Source: Antedon mediterranea (taxonomy: Eukaryota; Echinodermata; Crinoidea; Comatulida; Antedonidae). From it: a stretch of 64,000 nt of DNA. The translations under genes and the position numbers were made by a program. Under the pieces are notes generated by a model. The model saw only the letters and a program-made list of their open reading frames with translations. It did not search any database and had not been told where the DNA came from. The DNA lies in assembly GCF_964355755.1 (NCBI RefSeq), contig NC_092675.1, forward strand, positions 19,852,912-19,916,911, in the 5' to 3' direction. Positions 12,801-27,800 of this stretch are shown here, piece after piece (within the stretch, counting starts at the first letter, position 1; each line of letters opens with the position of its first letter).

Positions 12801-15800
12801 GACCTAAATATACAAATCAAGTTTTAGTTTATTTTATTTATTAGCTTGTTTTTAAAATATTGCCATAAATTAGAATTTACTGATTTACATACTAATCAAA
12901 AACAAAATTGTCTTTAATAATATCAGGTTGAACAATACAACAATTTGCAGTTTGTTCATTTTTCTTACTTAATAAATTATAGACATTGTATAGGCCTACT
13001 AGTGGCTATTTTCACCATAGAGTTATTTACAAGTGTAAATGGTGAATACGCCCATAGAAGTACTACATTAAATCAAGCACTGCAAAGTGGTATCTAAAGT
13101 GTGACAAAATATTATTATGATTTAAAGAACCATTGTACAACGCATACACAATCTGCTATTGTCTTATTCTGTGGAACTAGATTCAGTGTACAACATTCTC
13201 ATAAATGCCATGTCAAGTAATATCCTATTCAGATTTGTATTGCATTTGTGATACACCACTGTACCCTATCCCACATAATTATAAAGCATACCACAGGCAC
13301 TGATTGGACGATAATGTGACCTGTGACATGATTTCGGCCAATTTATTATTAGGAGTAAAATTCGTATCTCATTAGCTACCAAAATACACAGCTCCCAATG
13401 CAATGCTTTATGTCTGAATATGATACTATACATACACATCAAATATGTCGGGAAGAATATGTTTTACAATGCAGGTACAATTTCATGGGCCTTTGCTTAT
13501 ATCGTTAAACTAAACACAATATTTATGTTCATCTGGATTATAGAATGCATAGTGGTCTGTATTAGAGGGTATTCTGATGGTTTGTAAATAGAATGAGACC
13601 TGTTTATGACAAAGAAACACAAAAACCTTATGAATTACGTCTAAATTATCCTACTGCAGTTAATATATTTTGTTACTGCAATATATATTTTGTTTCAATG
13701 TAGAAACAGTCACTGGAATACAGTGTGTTTTGATTACTCATAAATAGCAGAATAGTTTTAAACAGTAAACAAAAAGTAGTTTCTGCAGTAGAATCATTTA
13801 GACAGTCCCCATATACTGTAGGCCTATACACATTTCTAGTAGTAGTATGTTGATTAAAAGCAAAATAGATAGCACTAGATGTCATACTCCATTGCTATCT
13901 ACTTTATTATTTTGGAGTTTAGTATTTTCATACGCAATTACAGAGCAGACATATTTCTTTCCGTTGCAGTAATGTTTTAACCACTTTCAACAAAACTTTG
14001 TCAGATATGTCAACATTTGCATTCGTAGTTAATGCACATTATATTAGTAAACAATTTGTTTATTCTTTGCATAAAAACATAAATGAATTAGTGCCATAGT
14101 TTACAGTCATTAACCTGATCATTATTCCAGCAGTTTGACGCAAGGCAATAGATAATGATATACAATATATATTGATTTGTTTTTAACCAAATGAAGGAAT
14201 TAATGAGTTTAATCCAACTGACTGGTGTTTTGTCATTTCAATGGGGTTGATAATTTCACACTATAAATTGCATAATTAAAAATTAATTTGGAGCAAACAG
14301 TTACTTATTGCAACAAACAGATATATATGTCCACGAAAATTGAAAAAAAAATAATCTTGTAAAGATAATTTAGCAAAGTAAGAATTCACAAGCTAAAAAG
14401 AAAATATAAATGAACGGAAAAAATAATTCTGCAAAAATAAGAAGGGATGACTGTTTTGATAAATAAAAAGCATTGGTTTCTTTAATTATAACTTACCAAT
14501 CCACGCCCTATATTGACCTGAGTCAATTAATTGCAAAATAAAAAAAAAATAAATAGTTGTTTTGTGTTTTTACAACAAAAGGATGAATGTTAAAAAGAAG
14601 CATTCTAATCTACTATAAACAATGAGTCCACAGAGGATAGTTTGTGACAAACCTACTGAAGATATATGAAAAAAGGTCTTATACCACTGAGGCAGACAAT
14701 GTGTGATTCGTCCTCTTTTAATGAGTTATACTATTATATAAAATTACACAAACTAACAGTTGTCATGCCTAGATTACATGGATAAACTGACAATAGCCTT
14801 TCTCTCTCTAAAGAGAGAAATACACAACAGTAAAGCACCCCTATCGGATAATTAGTATTATGTAAAATATCTATTTTAGGTTAAAAAAACTAAAAGTTGG
14901 ACTTTTGCCAAAAGTGTGTGTTTAAAATAAAGGATAATTAAAGATACACATTGTACCATTTTAAAGTTTTAAATAACCAATGCCCGATTTATAATAGTGC
15001 TATCCACTCTCTTTATAAAAAAAATATCTTTCTTCAACTGTATTCCTAATGACAACCCATATTGCCTACAAACAGCTACTATAGGTTTAAAGTAAATTAC
15101 TACCGTATGTTAACAAAAACAAATTTAAAGAGTAATATTATAAAAACAATTTAATAATAATAGTAGAAAAGAAATCGTAAGAACAATATAAAGACTTATT
15201 CCTGCTGGACAAAAAGCATATTCTGTTGTTAATTATACCTTGCTGATATAATAATGGGTTTATTATGATATGAATAAAAATTGTATTGGCTACTTTCTAC
15301 CAATATTTCTTACCTATCCACGTACGTCCCAGAACAATTGACACGAAGATCGGTGGAATCGTGAAGAAGTCTACAATAGAAGCTATGGAGACCCAACACC
15401 AAAGCTTTTCCTGGTTAGCAACAAACTGAAATAATAATTTGTACACATTTACGCTATAAATACCAATACAACTATAGGTAAATTTTATTTTGTAGGCAAC
15501 AAAATTAGTATGGTCGACAGTTTCAATTACTTAAAGCTCATGTACAGGCATGAATTTTAAATATAATATCTGAATAATTATACATAAATCAAATATTTGT
15601 AACAGAAATCAAGACAAAAAAACATGAATTTCCCTTAATATGGTCAAATACAAAATTTGGCAAAATTCTGCCATAAAAACCAGGAAGACTTTTTTCAGTA
15701 GTTAGGTAGTATAACCTAATGTAATAACATGTCTGGTGACTCCCTAGAAAGTGAAAAAAGGTGGTGGATATACGGTGGATTTTTTAAAAATGCCTCTCTA

Positions 15801-18800
15801 TTTACAAAATTTGTGTAAAAAAGAATAGAGATTTTACTATGTAATTTGAACTATCCCCCCACTGATAAGAAAGGGCTTATTTTCAGCAAGCTCGTGTAAC
15901 AGAAATAAAATCCCAAAAACTATGAAACATAGGGGAAACTATAGATCAATAATTATTTGAATGTATGATCAATAGAAATTTTTTGCCCGCACCTGACCTT
16001 TAAAGCTTCATTCTATTTATACTTACTCTTAAGATGAAATACAGTAAGAAGAAGATGTTGAAGGCAAGATCAGTCTGGAATAGGCGGTCTTCTTTGAGGT
16101 CAAAGCACCATTCTACTGGCCTGAAACATACAAAACAAAACTAATTATTTATCAATTTTTTACATACACATTTCACAAACTTACAGAATAAAAATTTAAT
16201 GATCAGATATTGATAAATTTTCAGAATAGACATTTTTGACAGTTTATTATTTATTATTTATGTACATTATGTTCTTGATTTTAAGGTCAAAGTTGAAATT
16301 AATGATGAGGAAATCCATAAAAGTCAGGATGCCATCTGAATATGCTGTCAAACAAAAGTAATAAATTGTCTTTTTTTCTCCCTCTGTGAGTTTTACCAAT
16401 TACAGAATATAGCAACATAATTTCACCAGAATATCCTTTTCTAGCAAATCTCATTACGTTGATAGAGAAAGAGGATGCTCTTAGCAAATAAAACACGTTT
16501 TATCATTTAAATTTAAAATGCTAACATTTTGAAGGAAAAAATGATATTACAGTATTTGGAATTTTTTAAGGGACTTAATAGGTAATTTTGGCCTATCATT
16601 TGTTTCTATATTAAAAAAAATGTTATAATAAATGTAATCAAATATTCTGTTGTATACAGGAATTAGAAAACATTAAAACAAATAAAAATAACTACTATAT
16701 TACAGTAGTATAATTATCTAATGGTTGTATATGACAAGATCACTAGTTTAATTGACTAATTTAAACACAAAAATAAAAATAAAAAAAAAATAAAATTTGA
16801 CATAAACAGGTGCACTGGTAGGTAGTAATAAGTAAACGCTTACATTCTTTATTTATATTTCATTTTCAAGCTTAGTTGAAAATGAATTCATTCATTTATT
16901 TATTCATACAGTTTTTTTCAGATGAATAACACTATTTGCATTAACAGTGTGTAGTTATGCTGTTGCTATATATTCTTATATACATGCTGAATTTCCTTAC
17001 ACAGAGAATGTACATAATATGACACCCATACTGGATAATGGAATGGTCCATAGAGCAGTAAAATAAATTGCCCTTTTCTGCTTTGCTTTGATTTCATTGT
17101 AAATTTAATGGAGAATTTTTAGCTTTACAATATTTGTTTTGCATTTCAAATTCTGAAATAATAATTCATCAAAAAGGCTGAAAAATAAACATATCAATAG
17201 ACAAGTACAATGGAAACCATTTATAAAATTACTCAAATAAATATTGAATCAAAACAATTGTTCCTTAAATTTATGCAGAAACGTATCAAAATATAGATTA
17301 AATTAATTGTATTTTATCAAATTGATTTCAGAATGTATCAAAAGAACCTACGTTAATTTAAACTAAATATTTTCAAAAGAAATAATTAATTTGTTGCATG
17401 CTCAGAACATCAGATATTATTTTCCAAAAATATCCTTTTAAATAAATCATAATATTTTGTACTGCTACTGTATATTAAATGTAAAATATAAGATTTCTGT
17501 TTAATGCATTCTTTACTAATAATATACACATTTTCTCTGAAATAATTTTGTTTTCCTTTTTTTTTAAATTTGTTTATGGTTTCCTCTTTGAAGAAGCTAC
17601 TAAACAATAATTGACTCAGATTTGAATAAATTACACACAAAAAACAAACATTCAGCCAATAAATGGTGCCAAGTTAATGCTGTATTGGTCTGTACTATAA
17701 TTTGCTTTCTATGTAATCCTATTGTAATGTCTGCAAGGCTTGTGTACTTAAAGTATGATATCTGATTTTGATGCCTACCTATCAAGCTAATCTATATACT
17801 TTTATTAGTAACTATTTGAAGTCTATACAATAACTATATTAAAAGCCAACAGATACACTGATTATGGTTAAATATAACAATTGAAACAGTTATTTTACAA
17901 AAGTGAAAATGCCACCTTAAAGTCATTTCTGTATATATTTAAGTAGGAGAAATGATAATTATTCATGCATAACTTAGAGTCGTATTGGCTGTGAAATCGT
18001 GTCCATTGGGTGCGATAGACCACACTTAGCAACGTGTTCTTATATGTTCTTGTAGTGGCTGTCTAAAGCTGTATACCTACGAACCAATGAGCCACGTCCA
18101 AACTCATTTTCAAGAATCAACACATATGCTTTGAACAGAAATATCTTAAAGGAACGTTGTGCTTTGTTTTTTTGTTTAAATCAGTGCTAGCATTCTGTTG
18201 TAGTATAAAATCTAAAAATGTATCTAAAATTTGGATGTACATTTATTTTTTATTTACATTATATTTTTTTTTAGTATTTTTAATTATTTAAAGCCCTATC
18301 TATACTATCAAACTAATTTGACCCACAAAATGTGATGTGTCAAAATTTGGTAGGGATATGCCCAAATATGGTAGTGATAGTCATCATGTCCATATATGTA
18401 TGGGCACATCACATCACTTTAGAGTAGCTACAGTATAGTCTTCCATTAAATATATGAAACACAGAAAGTTATCAAGTTCTGGATCATATATTTTGCTATT
18501 GAACTTTATAATTATAGTGTCTATAATCACAATCGCTTTTTATAAATTATGTGTGTTTTGATAATCTCTTTCTAAATATTTTTATGTATTAATTTTATAT
18601 TAATTATGAAATGCTGTATATAGAAAAATAAGACATATAAAGTACTTGTATTTTCTTTTATGATTTAGGCTAAATATTACAGTAGCAATTACTGTACCAT
18701 ACGAGTAGTCGGGAAGATTTTGTGTACACTACTACTACTGTACAATATGAACATAATGCATTGGCCATTTTAATAAACAAAACTGTTTGTTATGTATGTA

Positions 18801-21800
18801 TGCATGCTTACTTTAGTATGATAATAAACATTTAAGTGTTTGTAAATATTTACCCCTTTCATTGATTGTTCTCCAAATTTTCAGTTTTTAATTTATTTAC
18901 ACTATACATCCTAATAATTTATGAAAACACTTCTGCTTTTTAAACAGATTAATATTAAATGTAATTGAAATGGACAAGATCTTGTAATCTAGAACCAAAG
19001 AAATATCAAGTGAATTTAATACTGTATATAAAAATGTATGACAAGAATATCAATAAACACTACTTAATGTCAAACAACACAAGAAAAAGAACACATTAAT
19101 GGTGAATAAATCGACACAAAATGTGACACTGAAAATCTATTAAGGCTGCAAACCCTATTATCAAAAGTTGCCAATAATCAATTCAATTCCGCAAGTATTG
19201 TGAAATAATTGTGAATTAATTGAATGAGCTGATGATTGACAAGCGTGTTGATATTTTAATGCCTCAAATCATAGAATCATATTACATCCATTGACATGTG
19301 ACTATACTCTTGGAAATGAGTTTAAAATACTGATTTAGTTGCATTGTTGTTACTATTGAACCATGTCCTAACATGTAAATAGATTCCGTATGATGTTCGG
19401 CCTGCCGCCTCTCACTCCAATTGTGTTGAGTTAAATACAAATCAAAAATGTTTGTGGAATCAAACATATATTTAGCCAACTATACACATGAAAGTGAATG
19501 CATTTCAATGGGCTCATTAATTTCTTGGCAAAACTTTACCACAGATTTTGAAATTACTTTCACATTTTGTAAAATATTTTTACTTCCTCAAGCGATGAAG
19601 ACATACAAATGATTCAGTTTAGAGTGTACAGACATTAATAGATGGTACTACAAAATTATTGATCTATGAATTCAATTCTCTGTTAAAAAATATATGCATA
19701 TTCGGATTGTTAATACTAATAGTAATTGAATAATAAATTTAAAACTATGTTGAGGGGGCGAAAATCTCTAAATAATTGATTAAAAAGATTCATTCGGTTT
19801 GTATTACTAATAAAATATAATAGTTAATTATATTACATAGCCTATGTAAATACGTGAACGTGATTGGTTGAAACTGCGTCACATGACAACCGCTGCGAGG
19901 ATCGTAAATCGTATATATCCTCGAGAACGATGATATTGACTGAGTAATTTTCGCGTAATTATCGTGTCCCCTGTCATTCATCATATAAATTCTCGAGTTC
20001 GATGATATTGACTGTGTAATTTTCGTGTGCAACACTCGCGTTTGACAATAAATAAACAAAAGTCATCTACTGGATCTTGAACTCTGAATGGAATTGTCAC
20101 TCCATCACAAGACAACGCTTCAACCGCTGCGCCACGGAAATTAATCTTTTAAACTATTTAAGCTATGCATACATAGCGCCCTCATTTGTTATTAGTCCTC
20201 CCTAAATGTGATGAAACACCGTTTGTGATTGGTCAAAACTCACGGTAGTAACCTAGTAACTAGTACGCGCTGAACATCCGGCGATTCGGCTCCTCGAAGA
20301 GAAGAAGACGAATTGTTTATTCGGCGTACCTGATTATAATATTATTATTAATAGGCTTATTGATGGAAATTCTTCTGTTAATTTAAACGACCTAGGTCTA
20401 AGTGAATATTTTATTGCCAAGGAATCATTAATTAGTAATTATCTGTATATTATTCTTCGCAAGGTAAGGTGTCTAAGCAGGCTTGTTTACATACAATACA
20501 AATACTATAGGAGGCCTAGCCTACTGTAGCTTCACCCAACCCAGCAGACTTGTTCTTGGCTATATAATATAACAGATATCGCCTTTTATATCGGTTAAAT
20601 ATAAGATTTGACATCCCCTCGGGAATGATATTAAGTTCTCGGGGAATATATTTCCCTCAGCTGGCGCTTCGGGAAATATATATTCCCTCGAATTTAATAT
20701 CATTCCCTCGGGGATGTCAAATCTTATATTTAACCTCTAAGCAGTCAATATCTGTATAATATCTCACCCGTAATAGTAATAGTAAATAACGATTATTTTA
20801 TTTACCTAAAATAATCGTTATTTACTATTACTATTACTATTATATTTTATCTCTAAATAATTTATTTTGTAACTATTAATATTCAATTATATAATATTTG
20901 GGAGGGTTTTTAAGGGGAAAATATATTTTATATTCAAAATATTATAATAGCAATTTATTTTAAATTTTAATATTCATTATAAAATAGTAAATTAGAAAGT
21001 AAAAACAAAAGAACATCTGTAACAATTATTGCTAATTATAAATGTGATAAGCTTTAAAGGCCAGGTGCGGGCAAAAAATTTCTATTGATCATACATTCCA
21101 ATAATTATCGATCTATAGTTTCCCCTATGTTTCATAATTTTTTGGATTTTATTTGTGTTACACGAGCTTGTTGAAAATAAGCCCTTTCTTATCAGTGGGG
21201 GGATAGTTCAAATTACACAGTAAAATCTCTATTCTTTTGTACACAAATTTTGTAAATAGAGAGGCATTTTAAAAAGCTATGAAAAATAAATGGTGTGGTA
21301 AAAAATGTTATCAGATGACTAAATATAGGTAATATAACTTGAATATTACATTTCTGATATTTTTATTCAACTTCAGATTTTTATTTTCATGCTATAGCAA
21401 AAATTATCCACCGTATATCCACCATCTTTTTTCACCATCTAGGGAGTCACCAGACATGTTATTACATTAGGCTAACTACCTAACTACTGAAAAAAAGTCT
21501 TCCTGGTTTTTATGGAAGAATTTTGCCAAATTTTGTATTTGACCATATTAAGGGAAATTCATGTTTTTTCGTCTCGATTTCTGTTACAAATATTTGATTT
21601 ATGTACAATTAACAAAATATTATATTTAAACTTCATGCCTGTACCTGAGCTTTAACATATTAACAAATGAAAAAAAAAATTGAAACTGAAATTTAGCTCT
21701 TACGTATACTCTACAGATTTAATCAATTCTTATAACTTATTTGACTAAATAATCTTCAGTAAAAAAGTACATTAATTTTCTTAATTAATTTATAAACCGT

Positions 21801-24800
21801 TTCTTCAACTTTATAGTAACTGTATAATAGTACATCAAGAAAGAGAAATTCTAAAAAATCTTATACAAATTTTAGTAACATATTGAATGTTTCAGTAACA
21901 TTAGTTTAATAATGTAGATTGTCTTAGTTAATGTCCTAAATTAGAAAAACAAAAGCTACTATTGATGTCATTACGTCATTCCAATATTACAAATCCATAA
22001 GTAAATTATTTGAAATAAAAAAATAATCAATTTCGATAACTTATTCTGTAATAATTTTCAGTGAAACAGATTATTAATTTTCGCAAGTATATAATATTAA
22101 TTCTCTGAAACTAAAACATATATTTTAATTGCTAAACTTGAGTAGATTTAAGATCTTCAATTATCTTAAGTAAATATTACTTTATTTTATGTTATCAAAA
22201 ATGCTTTTTATGATTATGATATTGAAACTAGGAAATTATTTTTCTGAAAATAAAACTACAGTAATGTATATGTAACGTTCTATTACCAATTTCAGCAGAT
22301 TTAATTTTAGTTTAAATTATAAATAATATTAATTTTATGGAGTCTATGATTAAAACATTGAAAATTGTCTGACACTAAAACTATAATTTATTTTGAGTAA
22401 TTTCAGCAAAAACTAATTCATATTTTAGATAATAAAGGAAGGTGAAAATATAGTTGATCCAAATTTTCAATTAATCTATCACAAATAATAAAGGCACACA
22501 ATAGAAAAATCCATCATCTAAAGGCTTACCTATGTTCCTATAAAAAAATAATAATATTTAAGGTTATTATGAAAAAAAAATATGTAAAACAAATTAAATA
22601 ATGAATGTGTGTACAATAACAGAGGCTTACCTACTGCACACTGGGAGATAATCATACTTCAATTGAACATGAAATTGGGGGTGGGCTTATACATGAAGAC
22701 TACTATAAGAAATATTTTCATTAAAATATGATATTTGCTTGACATTAACACATCAGCAAAGTCAAAGTAAACAAGTACGCCATATGTTATTTTTTAATGG
22801 TCATCGTACGAAATCTATATTCCTAATTTATTTATACGCCCACACTATACGCTATACATACAATCAGTGTACATATAATTACCATTCTTTCTTAGTCTCA
22901 TTCATCCTACTCTTTTTAAGAGCCAATCCACCCTACTGTAGATAATCTAACTGGAAAACCCTAAAATATCAAGAAATATTAATATAACTAGAAATATCAA
23001 TATGCCATAAATTTACACGAATCAGAAAAGGTGTGAGTGCTGCCTACCTCGATAAACCAATTAATAGCCTATTCTCCTAGAAGAGCAAGCTAAAATCTCC
23101 ATAATTGGTACTGTCCACAAACCAATATATACTTTTATAGTTTAAACTTTTATTTATCAATATAGTGAAACAATGCTACATTTAGATCAATCTGGTAAAT
23201 AATTATAAAGTCTGCTGAAAATCCCGCACAGCTGATAAGATTTAATGTAGAAAACAGACAAAACAAACAACCCATTAAGAATTGCCCAAACGAAACAAAA
23301 ATATTCTCATCCAGATATTTAATAATTAACTAGACAAATATTATCAGACTATACTTAAGTACAGGTTTGTTTAAGCTCATAGTAAAATCAAGTGGTCAGT
23401 AAATATACTTTGTAGTGATAAACTGTAAGAAAACCACTTAAGTTCTAGAAAGTAATCAAAATTTACATTGAAGAGATGAACATACATCCTTTGAAAATGG
23501 ATTAAATATAAAGATGTCCAATAAAGAGGCATATACAGGGGAGAATGTTTCATTGCCATGGATGATCCCTCTTTGTGCCATAAATGTTTGCCATAATATA
23601 ACTTTAGTAAGCCATCTTGGTTTGAGTAACTGCTGACGTTATAATACATGAACAAATATCTTAATATTTTATATGTTAATCATGGACAAAAAAATAATAT
23701 TCTTTACACTATGTTATAAATAAGGTACTTATTAGATTGTAAATTATGAGAGCCATAAGGTTATTTCGTTTGAAAAAAGGGGAAAAATTGAATCTAGAAT
23801 CATACACACAGTATACAAGGCTCAGCGAATTCGCGATGGACAGTCTTGCACGCTCAGCCAAATTAATCTAATGCCATAGTAGTACAGTAGTGTCATGATA
23901 TAACTAAACTTAATAGCTGTATACTAATCTAACCGGTCTTATTTTAGGTTAACAATAATAAAAATTATTCAATATTGATTTGGAGTGGACAATAATTTAG
24001 TTTCATCATAAATAATTAATATGTATTTTAGATATTAATTCACATTCTGCAATGATTATAATCCTTCCTTCTTACAGATATTTATGCAATTTACTAACAA
24101 TACGTAAGCAAAACATTGCTGGGTCTGGATGAGTAAGCATTTTACAGTTGATTAGCAAGCATCATATTGCTTGTGTTCTAAATAAAGTTAGCCATCTGGC
24201 AGTCTTGTCTAGCATACAATATCCAAGGCGTAAGTACAGACTCTAGACTAACACCAGAGATAAGTCAGTAATAAGCTTTACAATGCTGTGGGCTATTATA
24301 ATCAATTTTAGGACATTGTGAAGGACAATTGTAAAAAAAAAAATTGTATTGAAATAAAGATGCATTTGAAGAAATAAAAAGATGTTAATATTTGTCTGCA
24401 ATAATTATAGCTATGTTGCAGCATCAAGAGAAGATTTTTCCAAATTTTTACTTAGGTTTTCAACATACAGTGTTTTCCAGCTATGCTTGATAGAACCAGA
24501 ACATCAAGAATGATCGCTTAAATATGTGTAATTATCATCGTTATTTATTCTCAATGATTTGAAAACTCAACATCGACTGTAACAGACTTTATTTATTCAG
24601 GGTAAAGAAAGATATGTGCATACTCTGTTCTATATACTACATCCTCACATAAGCTTGGTTCCCACTAGAACGTAACGCAAGGACGTAAACGCAACGCAAG
24701 TGAATTGACCAATCACAAGCGATGGCTTATTCGCTTGTGATTGCTAACTGTCTATAACTTCGCTTGTCATTGGTTAAAACGCTTGCGTTGCGTTTACGTC

Positions 24801-27800
24801 CTTGCGTTACGTTCTAGTGGGAACCAAGCTTAAAGGCCTAAAAGATTACAGACTTGTTGCAAGATTTTACATTGATTTAAACATGGTAACAATTTGTTAC
24901 AATTACACAAAATCACATACACATAAAAAAAAAGAGAATAGTCAGCAAAAAAAAAACGTTTTTAACATTTTTTAGCCTATTTGAAATTTCAGCAATTTAT
25001 AAATTGTAAGGTTTTTAGGAACATTCTAATGGTTTGAATCTTTTTAAAGCTGTTTTTAATTAATCCTTTTAAAGCTGTTTTAAACTATTTTAATCTCCTG
25101 AATCCTATTCAATTTTAATACCTTGTCATTTTTACACCGTGTTTCAAAACTTATATATTTTTGTGCAATTATGTGTGTGTACATAATACAGTATATTGTA
25201 CTGTATATCTATTTATTATTTTACTAATAATTGTCAATCTTCAAGAAGAATTTCTGTTGTTATTTTATGATGATGATGGACAAATAAAGCATTTCAGTAT
25301 TCAGTATTCAATATTTAATGTCTTGGTAGGTGATTGACTATACTGGTATGGCCAAAGTGACACAGGGGTGAGGTCCATATAATCCACATAATATTATACC
25401 ACCAGATTATCTCAGGACAAGATAATGTCAACTCTCAAAGTACATGCCGATTTATAATAGCAATATGAAATATACTTTTCTTTATTACTTTATAGGCTAT
25501 TCAGTTTTATTTAATAAGTTTTGCCTGGCATCATTAGACATCTACACTACCAGATAGCACATAGACAAATATTCGTGAACACACTGTAAGAGACGTTTGT
25601 CTAGTTTTACTGAAAACATTTAAAGAAAATATAAATGACAAATTCAAATCAATTTTATTTGTACTTGTTAATTGAATTTATTGATTTTATTAATATATGG
25701 TAACATAAAACGAACTCTGAAAAAGTGAGGCCAGCCAATATTATTATGTCTTTTATAGTTTTTCAGCACTTATGTTTAATACTAAGGAATGGCTACCACT
25801 TGTGTTAAATACCAGTCGACCACCATCTTGGGGGTGGAAAACCAATGATCCTTGTAATGTGATGCTTACACTGTAAATTCTCATAATACGTTAATTGATT
25901 GCCGACATCATTAAAAAAAAAAAGACAAAAACTTGTATACCAATCTATAATTACTATGGTGATATGAAGCATTACCATGGTGTCTGTAGCTATAGTTTTG
26001 CAAAACAATATATAAAATCAATTGCAATATAAAATCACATCTAAAGTTCTTTGACCATAAAAATGGCAAGGTGGAAGTATCATATTTATTATGCTATGGT
26101 TAGTCCATTATATTTGCCTTTTTATATTTTAAGTTGTGAATTTTGATGAGTTTTATAATTTTAAAATACAGTCTATGAGTGCAAAATACCTGGATAAACC
26201 GACATAATAACTTTATCCTCAAAGAAAAGTAGACAATTTATTGAATATCCCTCTCCATAATCGGTACAGTCCACAAACCAGGCACTCAAAAGGTAGCATC
26301 CCAGCAAACTAGCAATGTATTCTCCAATTTTTATATACTACATGAATTAATGGAGTTTGTATCTTTAAATTATTAAAATTAAATATCTAAAATAATCAAT
26401 GATAAACTTACTTGTAAGAGTCAACCAGGTAGAAAAAATATGACCCCATGCTCATTAAGAAATATGCAACAACCTGGAAAACAAAAATATGTGTAAACTT
26501 ATTAGTCTTTTAGAATTTTTTTACTAAACAGAGTACTATACAATGGGAACATTCAGGAGAATCTAGAATGCCTCAAAATAGCAAGTGATAAAGCCTATCT
26601 CGGTCGCACCTAAAGCTGATTTTCCACTAGGCGAATTTGTTCGCGCGAATCCAATGTTTCGAAGAGGAAAAAATCGCCTACTCTCTTTCCACTACATGAG
26701 CAAATAGCTGCGACGTTCATGTTCCTCGCGTGGTTGCTGAGCATTTCGATTTGCATGAGTGCTCATGAAAGCGTCATAGCTCATTTCCTGAGCTCTGATT
26801 GGTTGCACAATATTTCGCTTCGCAAAAAGTAGAAACAATTCGAACTAGTAAATTTCGCTGAAGCGAAAAATCAAAGGAACTAGGCAGGCAGGCAGGCAGT
26901 ATGACAGACAGAAACGCGAATACGCATGTGCATAGCATGACGCTTTCGATTCGCGCGAACAAATTCGCCTAGTGGAAAATCGGCTTAAAAGCATTTAGTA
27001 TTTGAATTACGTGGCTCAATTTAATAGTCAAACATGTATATTATCAAATGAGTTCTGTTTATAAGAGTACTAAAACATACAATTATTTATTGTAGAATTG
27101 CTTATATGTTATAAATGATCAAATATATCAGGTAAATTAACAAAAGCAACACGTCAGTTTAGCATTGATTAATTCATTGATAAAAAGGGGCAATTCTAGT
27201 ACACATTCAATACTCTCAACTGACCATAACATCAGTCAGTAAAAGGTTAATAACACTCACAGATAAAATAATTGTCGGTGAACCCTCTGCAGAGTGTTTT
27301 TTTTTTCACTTGATTTTTTTGTAAATAAAAAGTTTCTTTTTGATAATTGGCAAAAAATGAAAAATGCCAGGCCACATGACCAAACAATTATGCAAATTGA
27401 CTACTTTTTTTCTGTCCCATAAACCAAACTCTTTCCAGCTCTAAAACATAATGTAATCTTAGGATTTAACCCCAAATAGCATAATTATTATTATTATTCT
27501 TTAAACAATAAGGATCAAATATTCATTGACCTTTCATCATTATGATTATCTGACATTGATAAACATGCCTTCTAACCTTTCACAATCATAATAATACCAT
27601 GTGATATAAAAATGAATCTATTTATAGAATCACTTTTATATCGTTACAATATTGAGTAGAATATTATTGATTCTGCTATTGAATATGAAATTTAAATAAT
27701 ATTATAACTACTGAAAATTTATGCAGTAAGACTATTAAATACAGAGAATATTGAAATTATAATATTGGTTTTTTTTTAACTTGGTCACTATTGTTATTAT

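Larger units (their letters stand above)
8211..15313 (-). other. Slo1 intron 4 (7103 bp)
   Basis: Contains the non-LTR retrotransposon and its 129-bp duplications. A 27-bp near-duplicate lies at 8410-8455, and a series of GGATTAAC/GATTAACC-like quasi-repeats at 12003-12205. The remainder is AT-rich with nothing recognised. Confidence 0.7.
16121..26411 (-). other. Slo1 intron 2 (10.3 kb)
   Basis: Contains MITEs at 18292, 20572, 21058 and 24652, a tRNA-like SINE head at 20066, a palindrome at 20770, core repeats at 23041 and 26181, and a possible LINE tail at 25215. At 19900-20040 a TCGAGxxCGATGATATTGACT segment is present twice. Other stretches are AT-rich with nothing recognised. Confidence 0.7.

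Noticed and set aside
22620-22665. Possible small exon (agtatgattatctcccag, then cagtaggtaagc) on the minus strand
   Set aside because: No match to any Slo1 segment, and exons 2 and 3 already join perfectly.
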